From NCBI RefSeq assembly GCF_019458025.1, contig NZ_JAHZUY010000007.1:62001-126000 (forward strand): 64,000 nt of DNA, given 5' to 3'. Of the stretch, positions 25,058 through 32,404 are shown in pieces (position 1 is the first letter of the stretch; the number at the start of each line of letters is the position of its first letter). Made by a program: the position numbers and the translations under genes. This stretch comes from Caldovatus aquaticus (lineage in GTDB: Bacteria; Pseudomonadota; Alphaproteobacteria; Acetobacterales; Acetobacteraceae). The notes below the pieces were generated by a model that was given only the letters and a program-made list of their open reading frames with translations, was not told the origin of the DNA and searched no databases.

Positions 25058-25732
25058 ATGCCGACCACCAGCCGGACCCCGAATCTCGAGCTCCTGCGCC
25101 GCAGCCCGTTCTTCGCTGCCGCCGGCGAGACGGCGATGGCGTGCCTGCTGCGGCCGAGTTTCACGCAGCAACTGCCGCGTGCCACCATCCTGTTCGACCA
25201 GCACGAGATCCCGGACTTCGTGCACCTCCTGCTTTCCGGCAGCATCGGACTGAAGGCGCGGGCCGAGACCGGGGAGGAGACCTGCGTCGAGATCTTCGGA
25301 GCCGGGGAGCTCTTCCTCGTCCCCGCCGCGGTCCTGAGGCTGCCCTACCTCGCCTCCGGCGTGGCGCTGACCGAGATTCGGGTGCTGATGATCCCGGCCG
25401 ACACCTTCCGCGAGGGCATCGCGCAGGACCCGGCCCTCGCGCGCGCGACCATCGAGCTGCTCTCCCGCCACTGGCGCCTCATGGTGGACCAGGTGGTGGA
25501 CCTCAAGCTCCGCCCGGCGGAGCGGCGCGTCGCGCGCTTCCTCGCCCGCCGCGTGCCGGAGGAGGCGGGGGCCGGCCCGGCCGAGCTGCCGGAGCCGCGC
25601 GCCGCCATCGCCGCGCGCCTCGGCATGACGCCGGAGACGCTCTCGCGCGCGCTCGCTTCGCTCGAGCAGCAGGGGCTGATCCGGATGTCCGCCCGGCGCG
25701 CGGACGTGCTCGACCGCGCGCGGCTGCAGTGA
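25058..25732 (+). CDS. Crp/Fnr family regulator divergent from narK1 (NarR/Dnr-like)
   Basis: A 224-residue regulator with a cyclic-nucleotide-type beta-barrel (residues 10-115), a dimerisation helix and a winged HTH. The recognition helix reads MTPETLSRALASL: the E..SR pattern of FNR predicts binding to TTGAT-N4-ATCAA, and such boxes lie in its own promoter region. The N-terminal cysteine cluster of oxygen-sensing FNR is absent, with only two scattered cysteines, so sensing through haem/NO as in Dnr or through another ligand is more likely. ATG 25058 has a GGAGGG site. Nitrate and NO genes are its likely targets. Confidence 0.88.
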   Translation: MPTTSRTPNLELLRRSPFFAAAGETAMACLLRPSFTQQLPRATILFDQHEIPDFVHLLLSGSIGLKARAETGEETCVEIFGAGELFLVPAAVLRLPYLASGVALTEIRVLMIPADTFREGIAQDPALARATIELLSRHWRLMVDQVVDLKLRPAERRVARFLARRVPEEAGAGPAELPEPRAAIAARLGMTPETLSRALASLEQQGLIRMSARRADVLDRARLQ

Positions 25733-25756
25733 GGCGGCGCGCGCCGGGGCGGCGCC

Positions 25757-26539
25757 CTACCGCCCCTTGAACACCGGCGGGCGCTTCTCGAGGAAGGCGC
25801 GCATCGCCTCCCGCGAATCCTCGTACCTGCCGAGCTCGGCGGTCAGCTCCTGCTCGAAGCGGTAGCCGTCGCGCAGGCTCGAGAACTCGATCGCGTTCAG
25901 CCCGTGCTTGGCGAGCCGCGTCGCGACCGGGCTCTTGGAGGCGACCTGGCGCGCCAGGTCCATCGCCACCTCCATCAGCCGCTCCTGCGGCACGCAGGCC
26001 TCGACCACGCCGAGGCGATAGAGCTCCGGCCCCGGCACCCGGTAGCCGGTCAGCATCATGCGCCGCGTCAGCGAGTGGCCGAACAGCCGCATCGCGTGCC
26101 GTCCGCCGCCGAGCAGGCCGACATCCACCTCCGGCAGGCCGAGCACCGCGTTCTCCGAGCAGACCAGGATGTCGCAGGAGGCGGCGAGCGCGAGGCCGGC
26201 GCCGAGCGCCGGGCCGTTGATCGCGGCGATCACCGGCTTGCGGCACTCGTAGACCGAGTGGTAGCACTCGCGCGCGCGGCGCAGGTGCTGCAGCCCGTCG
26301 CCAGGCCGGCGTTCGGCGGCCATCGCCGCGCGCGCCTTGATGTCGGCGCCGGCGGAGAAGACGCGTCCCGCCCCGGTCAGCACCGCGCAGCGCACCTCGT
26401 CCATCTCGGAGAGGCGGTCGAAGACGAGCGCCACCTCCTCGTTGAAGCGGCGGTCCTGCGCGTTGACCGGCGGGTTGTCCATCGTCACCACCGCGACGTG
26501 GTCCTCGATGGCGACGCGGATCACGGTCAGGTCGTCCAT
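25757..26539 (-). CDS. Enoyl-CoA hydratase/isomerase (crotonase) family protein
   Basis: A 260-residue crotonase-fold enzyme acting on acyl-CoA. The oxyanion-hole segments SAGADIKAR (about 61-69) and NGPALGAGLALAASCD are clear. The second catalytic Glu is present in GLPEVDVGLLGGG, while the first (crotonase Glu144) is replaced by a hydrophobic residue. That points to an isomerase, hydrolase or other crotonase activity rather than classic enoyl-CoA hydration. GGGGAGAG precedes the ATG. It diverges from a MaoC-type hydratase gene, 146 bases apart. Confidence 0.87.
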   Translation of the reverse strand: MDDLTVIRVAIEDHVAVVTMDNPPVNAQDRRFNEEVALVFDRLSEMDEVRCAVLTGAGRVFSAGADIKARAAMAAERRPGDGLQHLRRARECYHSVYECRKPVIAAINGPALGAGLALAASCDILVCSENAVLGLPEVDVGLLGGGRHAMRLFGHSLTRRMMLTGYRVPGPELYRLGVVEACVPQERLMEVAMDLARQVASKSPVATRLAKHGLNAIEFSSLRDGYRFEQELTAELGRYEDSREAMRAFLEKRPPVFKGR

Positions 26540-26685
26540 GGCGCTCTCTCCCCGGGTCGGTGCGGCGCGCGGCAGGCTGGGCGCCGCGCCGGGCGCGGTC
26601 AAGCCGGGGCCGACGCCCGGGGGCTCGACGCGCCGGCGCGGCCGGACGAAGCTCGTCCCGTCCGACGCATCCGGGGGAGCGCACC

Positions 26686-27549
26686 ATGATCGACCCGCAA
26701 CGCCTGCTCGACTGGCGCTTCGAGGAGACCGTTCAGGCCTACAGCGAGCGCGACACCGCCATCTACAACCTCGGCATCGGCCTCGGCGCCGACCCGATGG
26801 ACGAGGGGCAGCTCCGCTTCGTCACCATCGAGAAGGACCTGCTCGCCTTCCCGACCATGGCGGTGGTGCTGGCGCGCCCGCCCTCGATCGCGGCCGACCC
26901 GCGCAGCGGCATCAACCGCACCATGGTGGTACACGGCGAGCAGGGGCTGGAGCTGCTGCGCCCCCTCGCGCCCGCAGGGCGGGTGCGCAGCACGGCGCGG
27001 GTCGGCGCCGTGGTGGACAAGGGCCAGGGCAAGGGCGCGGTGATCTACGTCGAGAGCACGCTGCACGACGACGCCTCCGGCGCGCCGATCGCCCGCCTCT
27101 GGAGCAGCACCTTCGCCCGCGCCGACGGCGGCTTCGGCGGTAGTCCGGAGGCGCCGCGCACGCCGCACCGCCTGCCGGAGGGCCGCGCGCCCGACGCCGT
27201 CTGCGACCTCCCCACTTTCCCCAACCAGGCGCTGCTCTACCGCCTCAACGGCGACCTCAACCCGCTGCACTCCGATCCCGCCACGGCGCGCCGCGCAGGG
27301 TTCGAACGGCCGATCCTGCACGGCCTCTGCACCTACGGGGTCTGCGCCCATGCCGTGCTGCGCAGCTTCTGCGGCTACGACCCGGCGCGGCTGCGCAGTT
27401 TCGATGTCCGGTTCTCGGCGCCCGTCATCCCCGGCGAGACCATCTCGGTCGAGATGTGGCGCGACGGGGAGGTGGTGTCCTTCCGCGCCTTCGTGCGCGC
27501 GCGCGGCGCCAAGGTGGTGGACAACGGCCGGGCGGCGATCGTGCCGTAG
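26686..27549 (+). CDS. MaoC-like (R)-specific hydratase, double hot-dog
   Basis: A 287-residue protein with an N-terminal MaoC-like domain and a C-terminal domain holding the hydratase-2 motif: NGDLNPLHSDPATARRAGF followed by PILHGL, with catalytic Asp and His. It resembles eukaryotic multifunctional-enzyme hydratase 2 and bacterial 2-enoyl-CoA hydratases acting on (R)-3-hydroxyacyl-CoA. The ATG follows GGGGGAGCG at good spacing. With the divergent crotonase it suggests an acyl-CoA degradation locus; the substrate is unknown. Confidence 0.9.
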   Translation: MIDPQRLLDWRFEETVQAYSERDTAIYNLGIGLGADPMDEGQLRFVTIEKDLLAFPTMAVVLARPPSIAADPRSGINRTMVVHGEQGLELLRPLAPAGRVRSTARVGAVVDKGQGKGAVIYVESTLHDDASGAPIARLWSSTFARADGGFGGSPEAPRTPHRLPEGRAPDAVCDLPTFPNQALLYRLNGDLNPLHSDPATARRAGFERPILHGLCTYGVCAHAVLRSFCGYDPARLRSFDVRFSAPVIPGETISVEMWRDGEVVSFRAFVRARGAKVVDNGRAAIVP

Positions 27550-27565
27550 CGGCGGCCGCCCGCCG

Positions 27566-28000
27566 CTACGCCCGCGCCGAGAGCGCGAGCGGCGGCACGG
27601 TCCGCCCCGGCGGCGGACGGCGCGGCGTCCCGCCGGCCTGGTAGCGCTCCGGCCCGGCCGCGCGCGGGATCGCCGCGCCGGCGATGGCCTCGATCACCCG
27701 CGACTGCAAGGCGATGGCGCGCTCCAGCAGCCGGCGGTTCTCCGCGCCCAGGGTCTCGAGTCGGCGCGCGAGCCGTTCCGCGGCCTGGCGTTCCTCCGCC
27801 GAGAGCAGGGCGGCATCGTTGCCGGACCGGGCCGCGCCCGCCGTCACCGCCGCCTGCGCCGCGGCGAAGGCCTCGCAGGCCTGCACCTTCACGGTGGCGA
27901 GCACCGCCGCGCTGCCCAGGTCGAGCGCGGCCAGCGCCTCGTTCTCCGCCTGCAGCGCCTCGGCGAGCCGCTGTCCCGCCAGCATCAGGCTCCGGATCAT
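27566..28000 (-). CDS. FlgN-like flagellar chaperone
   Basis: A 144-residue mostly helical protein. The helical part MIRSLMLAGQRLAEALQAEN with GAENRRLLERAIALQSRVIE resembles FlgN, the export chaperone for hook-associated proteins. The C-terminal part ends in Pro-rich VPPLALSARA, as alphaproteobacterial FlgN-like proteins do. A strong GGAGGGAGG site precedes the ATG, which overlaps the upstream rod-binding gene stop in ATGA. Assignment rests on helix pattern and location in the flgI unit, so the name is tentative. Confidence 0.72.
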   Translation of the reverse strand: MIRSLMLAGQRLAEALQAENEALAALDLGSAAVLATVKVQACEAFAAAQAAVTAGAARSGNDAALLSAEERQAAERLARRLETLGAENRRLLERAIALQSRVIEAIAGAAIPRAAGPERYQAGGTPRRPPPGRTVPPLALSARA

Positions 28001-28335
28001 CCTCCCTCCCCCTCCTGCACGCGCGGCGACGCCGCGCGGGTCTCCTGGGCCGCGAGCAGCGCGCGGTGGACCGCCTCGGCGATGCCGAGCCCGCCCGCGT
28101 GCGCGATCGCCGCGGCATAGGCGTCCACCAGCATCGGCCGCCATTGCGCCTCGCCCGCGCCGCCGCCGAGCAGGCCGCGCGCGGTGTCCAGCGTGTCGAA
28201 CATCGGGCGCAGCAACTGCCCCAGCGCCTGTGCCTCGAAGGCGCGGGCCGCGCGGCGTCGCGCATCCTCCGCCGGCGACGCCTCCGTCCGCGGCGGCAGG
28301 GCGCCGGGCGTGGCGCTCCGCAGGGCCGGCGTCAC
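27997..28335 (-). CDS. Rod-binding protein (FlgJ N-terminal domain only)
   Basis: A 112-residue protein matching only the N-terminal rod-binding domain of FlgJ: RRAARAFEAQALGQLLRPMF with a later GLGIAEAVHRALLA. The C-terminal muramidase domain of enterobacterial FlgJ is missing, as is normal in alphaproteobacteria, where a separate enzyme cuts the cell wall. GTG 28335 overlaps the flgI stop as GTGA, and the stop overlaps the next gene, so all three are coupled. Confidence 0.88.
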   Translation of the reverse strand: MTPALRSATPGALPPRTEASPAEDARRRAARAFEAQALGQLLRPMFDTLDTARGLLGGGAGEAQWRPMLVDAYAAAIAHAGGLGIAEAVHRALLAAQETRAASPRVQEGEGG

Positions 28336-29510
28336 CGGATCTCGAGCTCCGCCTGCAAGGCGCCCGCTGCCTTGATCGCCTGCAGGATGGCGATGAGGTC
28401 GCGCGGCCCGACGCCGAGGCTGTTGAGGCCGCGCACCAGCTCCTGCAGCGTCACGCCGCCGTGCAGCACGCCGAGCCGGCGCTCGCGCTGGTCGTCCACC
28501 TCGACCTGGGTGCGCGGCACCACGGCGGTATCGCCGCGGCCGAACGGGCTGGGCTGGGAGACCTCCGGCGTCTCGGTGATGCGGATCGTCAGGTTGCCCT
28601 GGGCGATCGCCACCGTGCTGACGCGCACGTCGGCGCCCATGACGATGGTGCCCGAGGCCTCCTCGATCACCACCCGCGCCGGCTGGTCCGGCACGACGCG
28701 GAGCTGCTCGATCCGGGCGAGGAAGGCCGCCGGGTCGCGCCCGCCGAGCGCCAGCGCCACGGTGCGCGGGTCGGTCGCGGTCGCGATCTCGCCGCCGGCG
28801 GCGCGGTTGATCGCCGCGGCGATGCGCCGCGCGGTAGTGAAGTCGGGGTTGCGCAAGGCGAGACGCAGCGCCTCCCGCCCGGCGAGACGGTAGGGCACCT
28901 CGCGCTCGACGATCGCCCCGTTGGCGATGCGCCCCGCGGTCGGCACGCCGCGCGTCACCGAGGCGGCGGCGCCGCGCGCCGCGATCGCCCCGGTCGCCAC
29001 CGTGCCCTGCGCCACGGCATAGACCTCCCCGTCGGCGCCGAGCAGCGGCGTGACCAGCAACGTGCCGCCGGTGAGGTTGGTCGCGTCGCCGAGCGCCGAG
29101 ACGGCGACGTCGATGCGGCTGCCGGGCCGGGCGAAGGCCGGCAGGTTGGCGGTGACCATCACCGCCGCGACGTTCTTCGTCTCGAGCCGCGCTTCGTTGT
29201 CGCGCGTGTTCACCCCGAGCCGCTCGAGCATGCCGATCAGGGTCTGCCGGGTGAAGACCGCGGTGCGCAGCCGGTCGCCGGTGCCGTTCAGCCCCACCAC
29301 CAGGCCGTAGCCGACGAGCTGGTTGTCGCGCACCCCCTCGACATCGGCGATGTCCTTGATCCGCACCTCGGCCGCCCCGGCGGCCGAGGCCGCGAGGCCG
29401 GCCGCGAGCAGCACCCCGGCGAGGCGCAGCGCCCTTCCGCCCCCGCGCGCAGCCCAGCGCCGCGCGGCCCGCCCGATCGCTTTCGTCCTTGCGCAAGCAA
29501 TTCCGGCCAA
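28332..29510 (-). CDS. flgI: Flagellar P-ring protein FlgI
   Basis: Periplasmic protein that forms the P ring of the flagellar basal body. The mature region starts EVRIKDIADVEGVRDNQLVG and contains GYGLVVGLNGTGD, near invariant in FlgI; GVGPRDLIAILQAIKAAGAL is the conserved C-terminus. I chose TTG at 29510, which has GGGGAG six bases upstream and gives 392 residues with a basic N-region and a Leu/Ala signal peptide. An ATG at 29585 would add 25 residues and lacks a ribosome site. fliX is divergent, as in Caulobacter. Confidence 0.92.
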   Translation of the reverse strand: MAGIACARTKAIGRAARRWAARGGGRALRLAGVLLAAGLAASAAGAAEVRIKDIADVEGVRDNQLVGYGLVVGLNGTGDRLRTAVFTRQTLIGMLERLGVNTRDNEARLETKNVAAVMVTANLPAFARPGSRIDVAVSALGDATNLTGGTLLVTPLLGADGEVYAVAQGTVATGAIAARGAAASVTRGVPTAGRIANGAIVEREVPYRLAGREALRLALRNPDFTTARRIAAAINRAAGGEIATATDPRTVALALGGRDPAAFLARIEQLRVVPDQPARVVIEEASGTIVMGADVRVSTVAIAQGNLTIRITETPEVSQPSPFGRGDTAVVPRTQVEVDDQRERRLGVLHGGVTLQELVRGLNSLGVGPRDLIAILQAIKAAGALQAELEIR

Positions 29511-29719
29511 GCTGCTCTCCCCCCGCCGCTCCCCTCCGGTGCCGCGGCGCGGGCGAAGCGCGGCGGCGCCGCCCGGCGGCAGCACGGCGCGAGTAGCAAG
29601 TCGTGTGCCAGCGCTGCGGCCGGGACGCCGGGCAGGATCTGCCCATCACGGGCGGGGCCTGCCGGTCGCGGGCGGCAGGAAGGGGGCGGAAGGGCAAGGC
29701 AGGGAGCAGGGCAGGACGC

Positions 29720-30205
29720 ATGGCGGCAGGCGGAGGTGGGATCGGGCATGTCGCGGGGCCGGGGGGGACACGCCCGGCGGCGGCGCCGCGGGGACATGGC
29801 CGCGCGGCGGGCGGGGGCGTTCCCTTCCGGGTCAGCGAGCACGGGGGCGGAGGGGGCGCGGCCGCGGTGGCGACCCGGGCGGCAGGCCCGGTCGGCGCGC
29901 CGGCCCTGCTGGCGTTGCAGGAACAGGGCGACGGCCTGTCGCCCCCGCTTGCCGCCGCGGAGCGCGACCGGCGGGCCCGGCGCCGCGGCCTTGCCCTGAT
30001 CGGGGCCCTGCGCGATCTCCAGCTCGCCCTGCTCCTCGGCGCGACCGGCGACACGGCCCGGCTGGCGGAACTGGCGGCTCTGGCCGAAGCCAAATCCGAG
30101 GCGGCCGCCGACCCCGCCCTGCGGGAGGCGATCGCGGCCATAGCCCTGCGCGCCCGGGTGGAGCTTGCCCGCCATGCGGGCCGGCGGATGCCGTCACACA
30201 AGTGA
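29720..30205 (+). CDS. fliX: Flagellar assembly regulator FliX
   Basis: A 161-residue protein with a Gly-rich flexible N-terminus and the conserved FliX C-terminus: ALLALQEQGDG, RRARRRGLALIGALRDLQLA and IAAIALRARVELAR. In Caulobacter, FliX couples completion of the class II basal body to FlbD-dependent transcription of later flagellar genes. The divergent position from flgI is the same as in Caulobacter. The ATG at 29720 has AGGA upstream; an earlier in-frame ATG at 29603 is less likely because its extension is Cys/Arg-rich and unlike FliX. Confidence 0.85.
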   Translation: MAAGGGGIGHVAGPGGTRPAAAPRGHGRAAGGGVPFRVSEHGGGGGAAAVATRAAGPVGAPALLALQEQGDGLSPPLAAAERDRRARRRGLALIGALRDLQLALLLGATGDTARLAELAALAEAKSEAAADPALREAIAAIALRARVELARHAGRRMPSHK

Positions 30206-30245
30206 AATGCGCGCCCGATCAACTATTTGCCTGCGCGCGCCCCCC

Positions 30246-30275
30246 TTGGCGATTTCTGTTCGCTCACTGTATGGT
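30246..30275 (+). promoter_or_regulatory. Possible sigma-70 promoter of dksA
   Basis: -35 TTGGCG (30246-30251) and -10 TATGGT (30270-30275) with 18 bases between, in an AT-richer patch just after fliX and 55 bases before the dksA ATG. Four of six bases match at each element. Confidence 0.4.
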
Positions 30276-30330
30276 CCGCCCGCCTTCGAAGCCCGTGGAT
30301 TGCCTGTGGCCGGGGGCGGGGGATCGTCGG

Positions 30331-30750
30331 ATGATCGTTGTCACGTTGCCGCCAGACTACCGACCGAGCGAAGACGAAGAATTCATGAACCCGCGCCAGT
30401 TGGAGTATTTCCGGCAGAAGCTCCTGCGCTGGCGCCAGGATCTCCTCCGCGAGGCCGGCTATACCCTCGCGAGCCTCTCCGAGGGCGGGATCGCCGAGCC
30501 CGACCTCACCGACCGGGCCAGCGTCGAGACCGACCGCGCCCTCGAGCTCCGCACCCGGGACCGGGCGCGCAAGCTGATCGCCAAGATCGACCAGGCGCTG
30601 GAGCGGATCGAGAACGGCACCTACGGCTATTGCGAGGAAACCGGCGAGCCGATCGGCCTGAAACGGCTGGAGGCGCGCCCCATCGCGACCCTTTCCATCG
30701 AGGCGCAGGAGCGCCACGAGCGCATGGAGCGCATCCACCGCGACGACTAG
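30331..30750 (+). CDS. dksA: RNA polymerase-binding transcription factor DksA, cysteine-poor type
   Basis: A 139-residue DksA that works with ppGpp at the RNA polymerase secondary channel. The coiled-coil tip region contains DLTDRASVETDRALELRTRD, with the acidic tip residues. The C-terminal zinc finger should have four cysteines; here YGYCEETGEPIGLKRLEARP keeps only the first, and the last two are replaced (TLSIEAQE). Such cysteine-poor DksA proteins are normal in alphaproteobacteria and do not need zinc. It begins MIVVTLPPDYRPSEDEEFMN, typical of the group. A structured palindrome follows the stop. Confidence 0.95.
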   Translation: MIVVTLPPDYRPSEDEEFMNPRQLEYFRQKLLRWRQDLLREAGYTLASLSEGGIAEPDLTDRASVETDRALELRTRDRARKLIAKIDQALERIENGTYGYCEETGEPIGLKRLEARPIATLSIEAQERHERMERIHRDD

Positions 30751-30795
30751 AGCGGATCGCGGACGGCCGGAAACGGCAGGGACCGCGAATCCGCT
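30751..30795. repeat. Nested palindrome directly after dksA (repeat-like or terminator)
   Basis: Outer arms AGCGGATCGCGG (30751-30762) and CCGCGAATCCGCT (30783-30795) pair over 12 bases with one bulged A. Inside, GCCG-GAAA-CGGC (30766-30777) makes a second hairpin capped by a GNRA tetraloop. No T-tract follows, so a classic terminator is doubtful. Its form resembles dispersed intergenic palindromes of alphaproteobacteria. I see no second full copy in this window. Confidence 0.6.
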
Positions 30796-30811
30796 CGACC
30801 GACAACGGACC

Positions 30812-30851
30812 GGAGCCGTGGCCGCGCGCACAGCCGAGCGGAAACGGCTCC
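30812..30851. other. Second inverted repeat in the dksA-SRAP gap
   Basis: GGAGCCGT (30812-30819) and ACGGCTCC (30844-30851) are exact reverse complements, 24 bases apart. It follows the nested palindrome and may be part of the same structured region. It lies between convergent genes. Confidence 0.45.
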
Positions 30852-30959
30852 AGGGCGAGGGCGAGGATGGGGCGGCCTGCGGGAGGCCGCCTCGTTCCCG
30901 CCGCATCGGGGCCGGCACCCGCCGGGAGGCGAACTCGCCGCCGCGCCGCGGCCGCCCGA

Positions 30960-31691
30960 TCAGGCGAAGGGCGGCGGATCGTCGAGGCCCGGCGGCGGGC
31001 TTGCCGAGGCGTCGCGCGCCAGCAGGCCGGCGCCGTTCTGTCCGGCCCGGTTGACGCGGGGCGAGACCGGCCAGACGGCCAGGCCGGCGTCCGGGAAGGG
31101 CCGCAACAGCGCGCGCAGCGCCGCCTCTGTCGGCGCCTCCTCCTCGCCCAGCCAGAGCGGCCAGGCCTCAGGCGGCAGGATCGCCGGCATCCGCGCGTGC
31201 AGCGCCGCGAGCTTCGCGTTCGCCGCCGTCGTCACGATGGCATAGCTGCGCACGACCGTGCCGTCCGGCGCGCGCCATCCCTCCCAGAGGCCGGCGAAGG
31301 CCATCGGCGCGCCGTCCGCCCGTGCGACGGCGTAGGGCCGCTTCGGGCTGCCCGGCGCCCCCTCCTGGCGCCACTCGTAGAACGCGTCCGCCGGAACGAG
31401 GCAGCGGCGCTTGCGGAAGGCGTCGCGGAAGGCCGGCTTCTCGGCGAGCGACTCGGCGCGGGCGTTGATCAGCCGCGCGCCGAGGGAGGCATCCCTTGCC
31501 CAGTGCGGCACCAGGCCCCAGCGCAGCGCGTCCAGATGCCGCGCGCCGGTCTCCGGATGCCGGCGCACCACCAGCCCGTCCTGGGTCGGCGCCAGGTTCC
31601 AGGAGGGCGCGAAGTTGGGAAGCGGGCCGACCGTCCCGAAATGCGCCGCGAGGGCGGCCGGCCCGCGCTGGAGGACGTAGCGACCGCACAT
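30960..31691 (-). CDS. SRAP-domain abasic-site processing protein (YedK/HMCES family)
   Basis: A 243-residue protein that forms a DNA-protein crosslink with abasic sites in single-stranded DNA. It starts MCGRYVLQRG with the catalytic Cys2. The other conserved residues are seen: N76 in LINARAES, E106 in AFYEWRQEG and the His of ALHARMPAIL, matching C2, N75, E105 and H160 of E. coli YedK. The C-terminal Pro/Asp tail is variable. It stands alone between dksA and bcp. Confidence 0.95.
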   Translation of the reverse strand: MCGRYVLQRGPAALAAHFGTVGPLPNFAPSWNLAPTQDGLVVRRHPETGARHLDALRWGLVPHWARDASLGARLINARAESLAEKPAFRDAFRKRRCLVPADAFYEWRQEGAPGSPKRPYAVARADGAPMAFAGLWEGWRAPDGTVVRSYAIVTTAANAKLAALHARMPAILPPEAWPLWLGEEEAPTEAALRALLRPFPDAGLAVWPVSPRVNRAGQNGAGLLARDASASPPPGLDDPPPFA

Positions 31692-31852
31692 CCGCCCCTC
31701 CGCTCCATCCCGCACCGCGGTCAACCCCGCGCGCCCGCCGCACCGCGGCCCGACGCCCGGAAGCCGGGAGGCGCGGGGCAGCGGGGGCGGGCCCCGCAAC
31801 CGGCGCAACGCGCGACGGGCGCCGCGGTCGCGCCGGCCCGGCCCCGGCGGGT

Positions 31853-32404
31853 TCAGCCGCCGGCGAGCGCCTTCGCCGCCTCCGCCACCGCCGCGACATG
31901 GCCCGGGACCTTCACGTTGCGCCAGACGCGGGCGATCCGCCCGTCGGGACCGATCAGGAAGGTCGCCCGCTCCAGGCCCATGTAGGTCCGCCCGTACCGG
32001 GACTTCTCCACCCAGACGCCATATACCTCGGCCACCTTGTGGTCGGCGTCGGAGGCGAGGGGGAACCGCAGCCCGTATTTCTCCGCGAACCTCTCGAGCG
32101 CGGGAAGCTTGTCCGGCGAGACGCCGATCACCTCGATGCCGAGGCGGGCGAACTCGGGCAGCGCCTCCTGGAAGCCGCAGGCCTCCTTGGTGCAGCCCGG
32201 CGTGTCGGCCTTGGGGTAGAAGTAGAGGACGAACGGGCGGCCCCGCATCGCGGCGAGGCTCACCGTGCGGCCTCCGGTCGCCGGCAGCGAGAAGTCCGGT
32301 GCGGCCTGGCCCTCCGCCGGCCCGCCGGCCGGCCGCGCTTTCGTCTCCGCCGCCGTCCTTTTCTCCTTCGCCGCCGTGCTCTTCTTCTCGACCGTCCTGC
32401 TCAT
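31853..32404 (-). CDS. bcp: Bcp/PrxQ-type peroxiredoxin with basic N-terminal extension
   Basis: Thiol peroxidase of 183 residues. The active site TPGCTKEACGF gives peroxidatic C71 and resolving C76, the atypical 2-Cys arrangement of Bcp, and YFYPKADTPG precedes it. About 30 residues before the domain are Lys/Ala-rich (VEKKSTAAKEKRTAAETKAR), like a histone-tail-type extension, not part of the usual 155-residue enzyme. No signal peptide. Its ATG overlaps the glnE stop (ATGA). Thioredoxin (trxA elsewhere in the window) is a plausible reductant. Confidence 0.93.
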   Translation of the reverse strand: MSRTVEKKSTAAKEKRTAAETKARPAGGPAEGQAAPDFSLPATGGRTVSLAAMRGRPFVLYFYPKADTPGCTKEACGFQEALPEFARLGIEVIGVSPDKLPALERFAEKYGLRFPLASDADHKVAEVYGVWVEKSRYGRTYMGLERATFLIGPDGRIARVWRNVKVPGHVAAVAEAAKALAGG

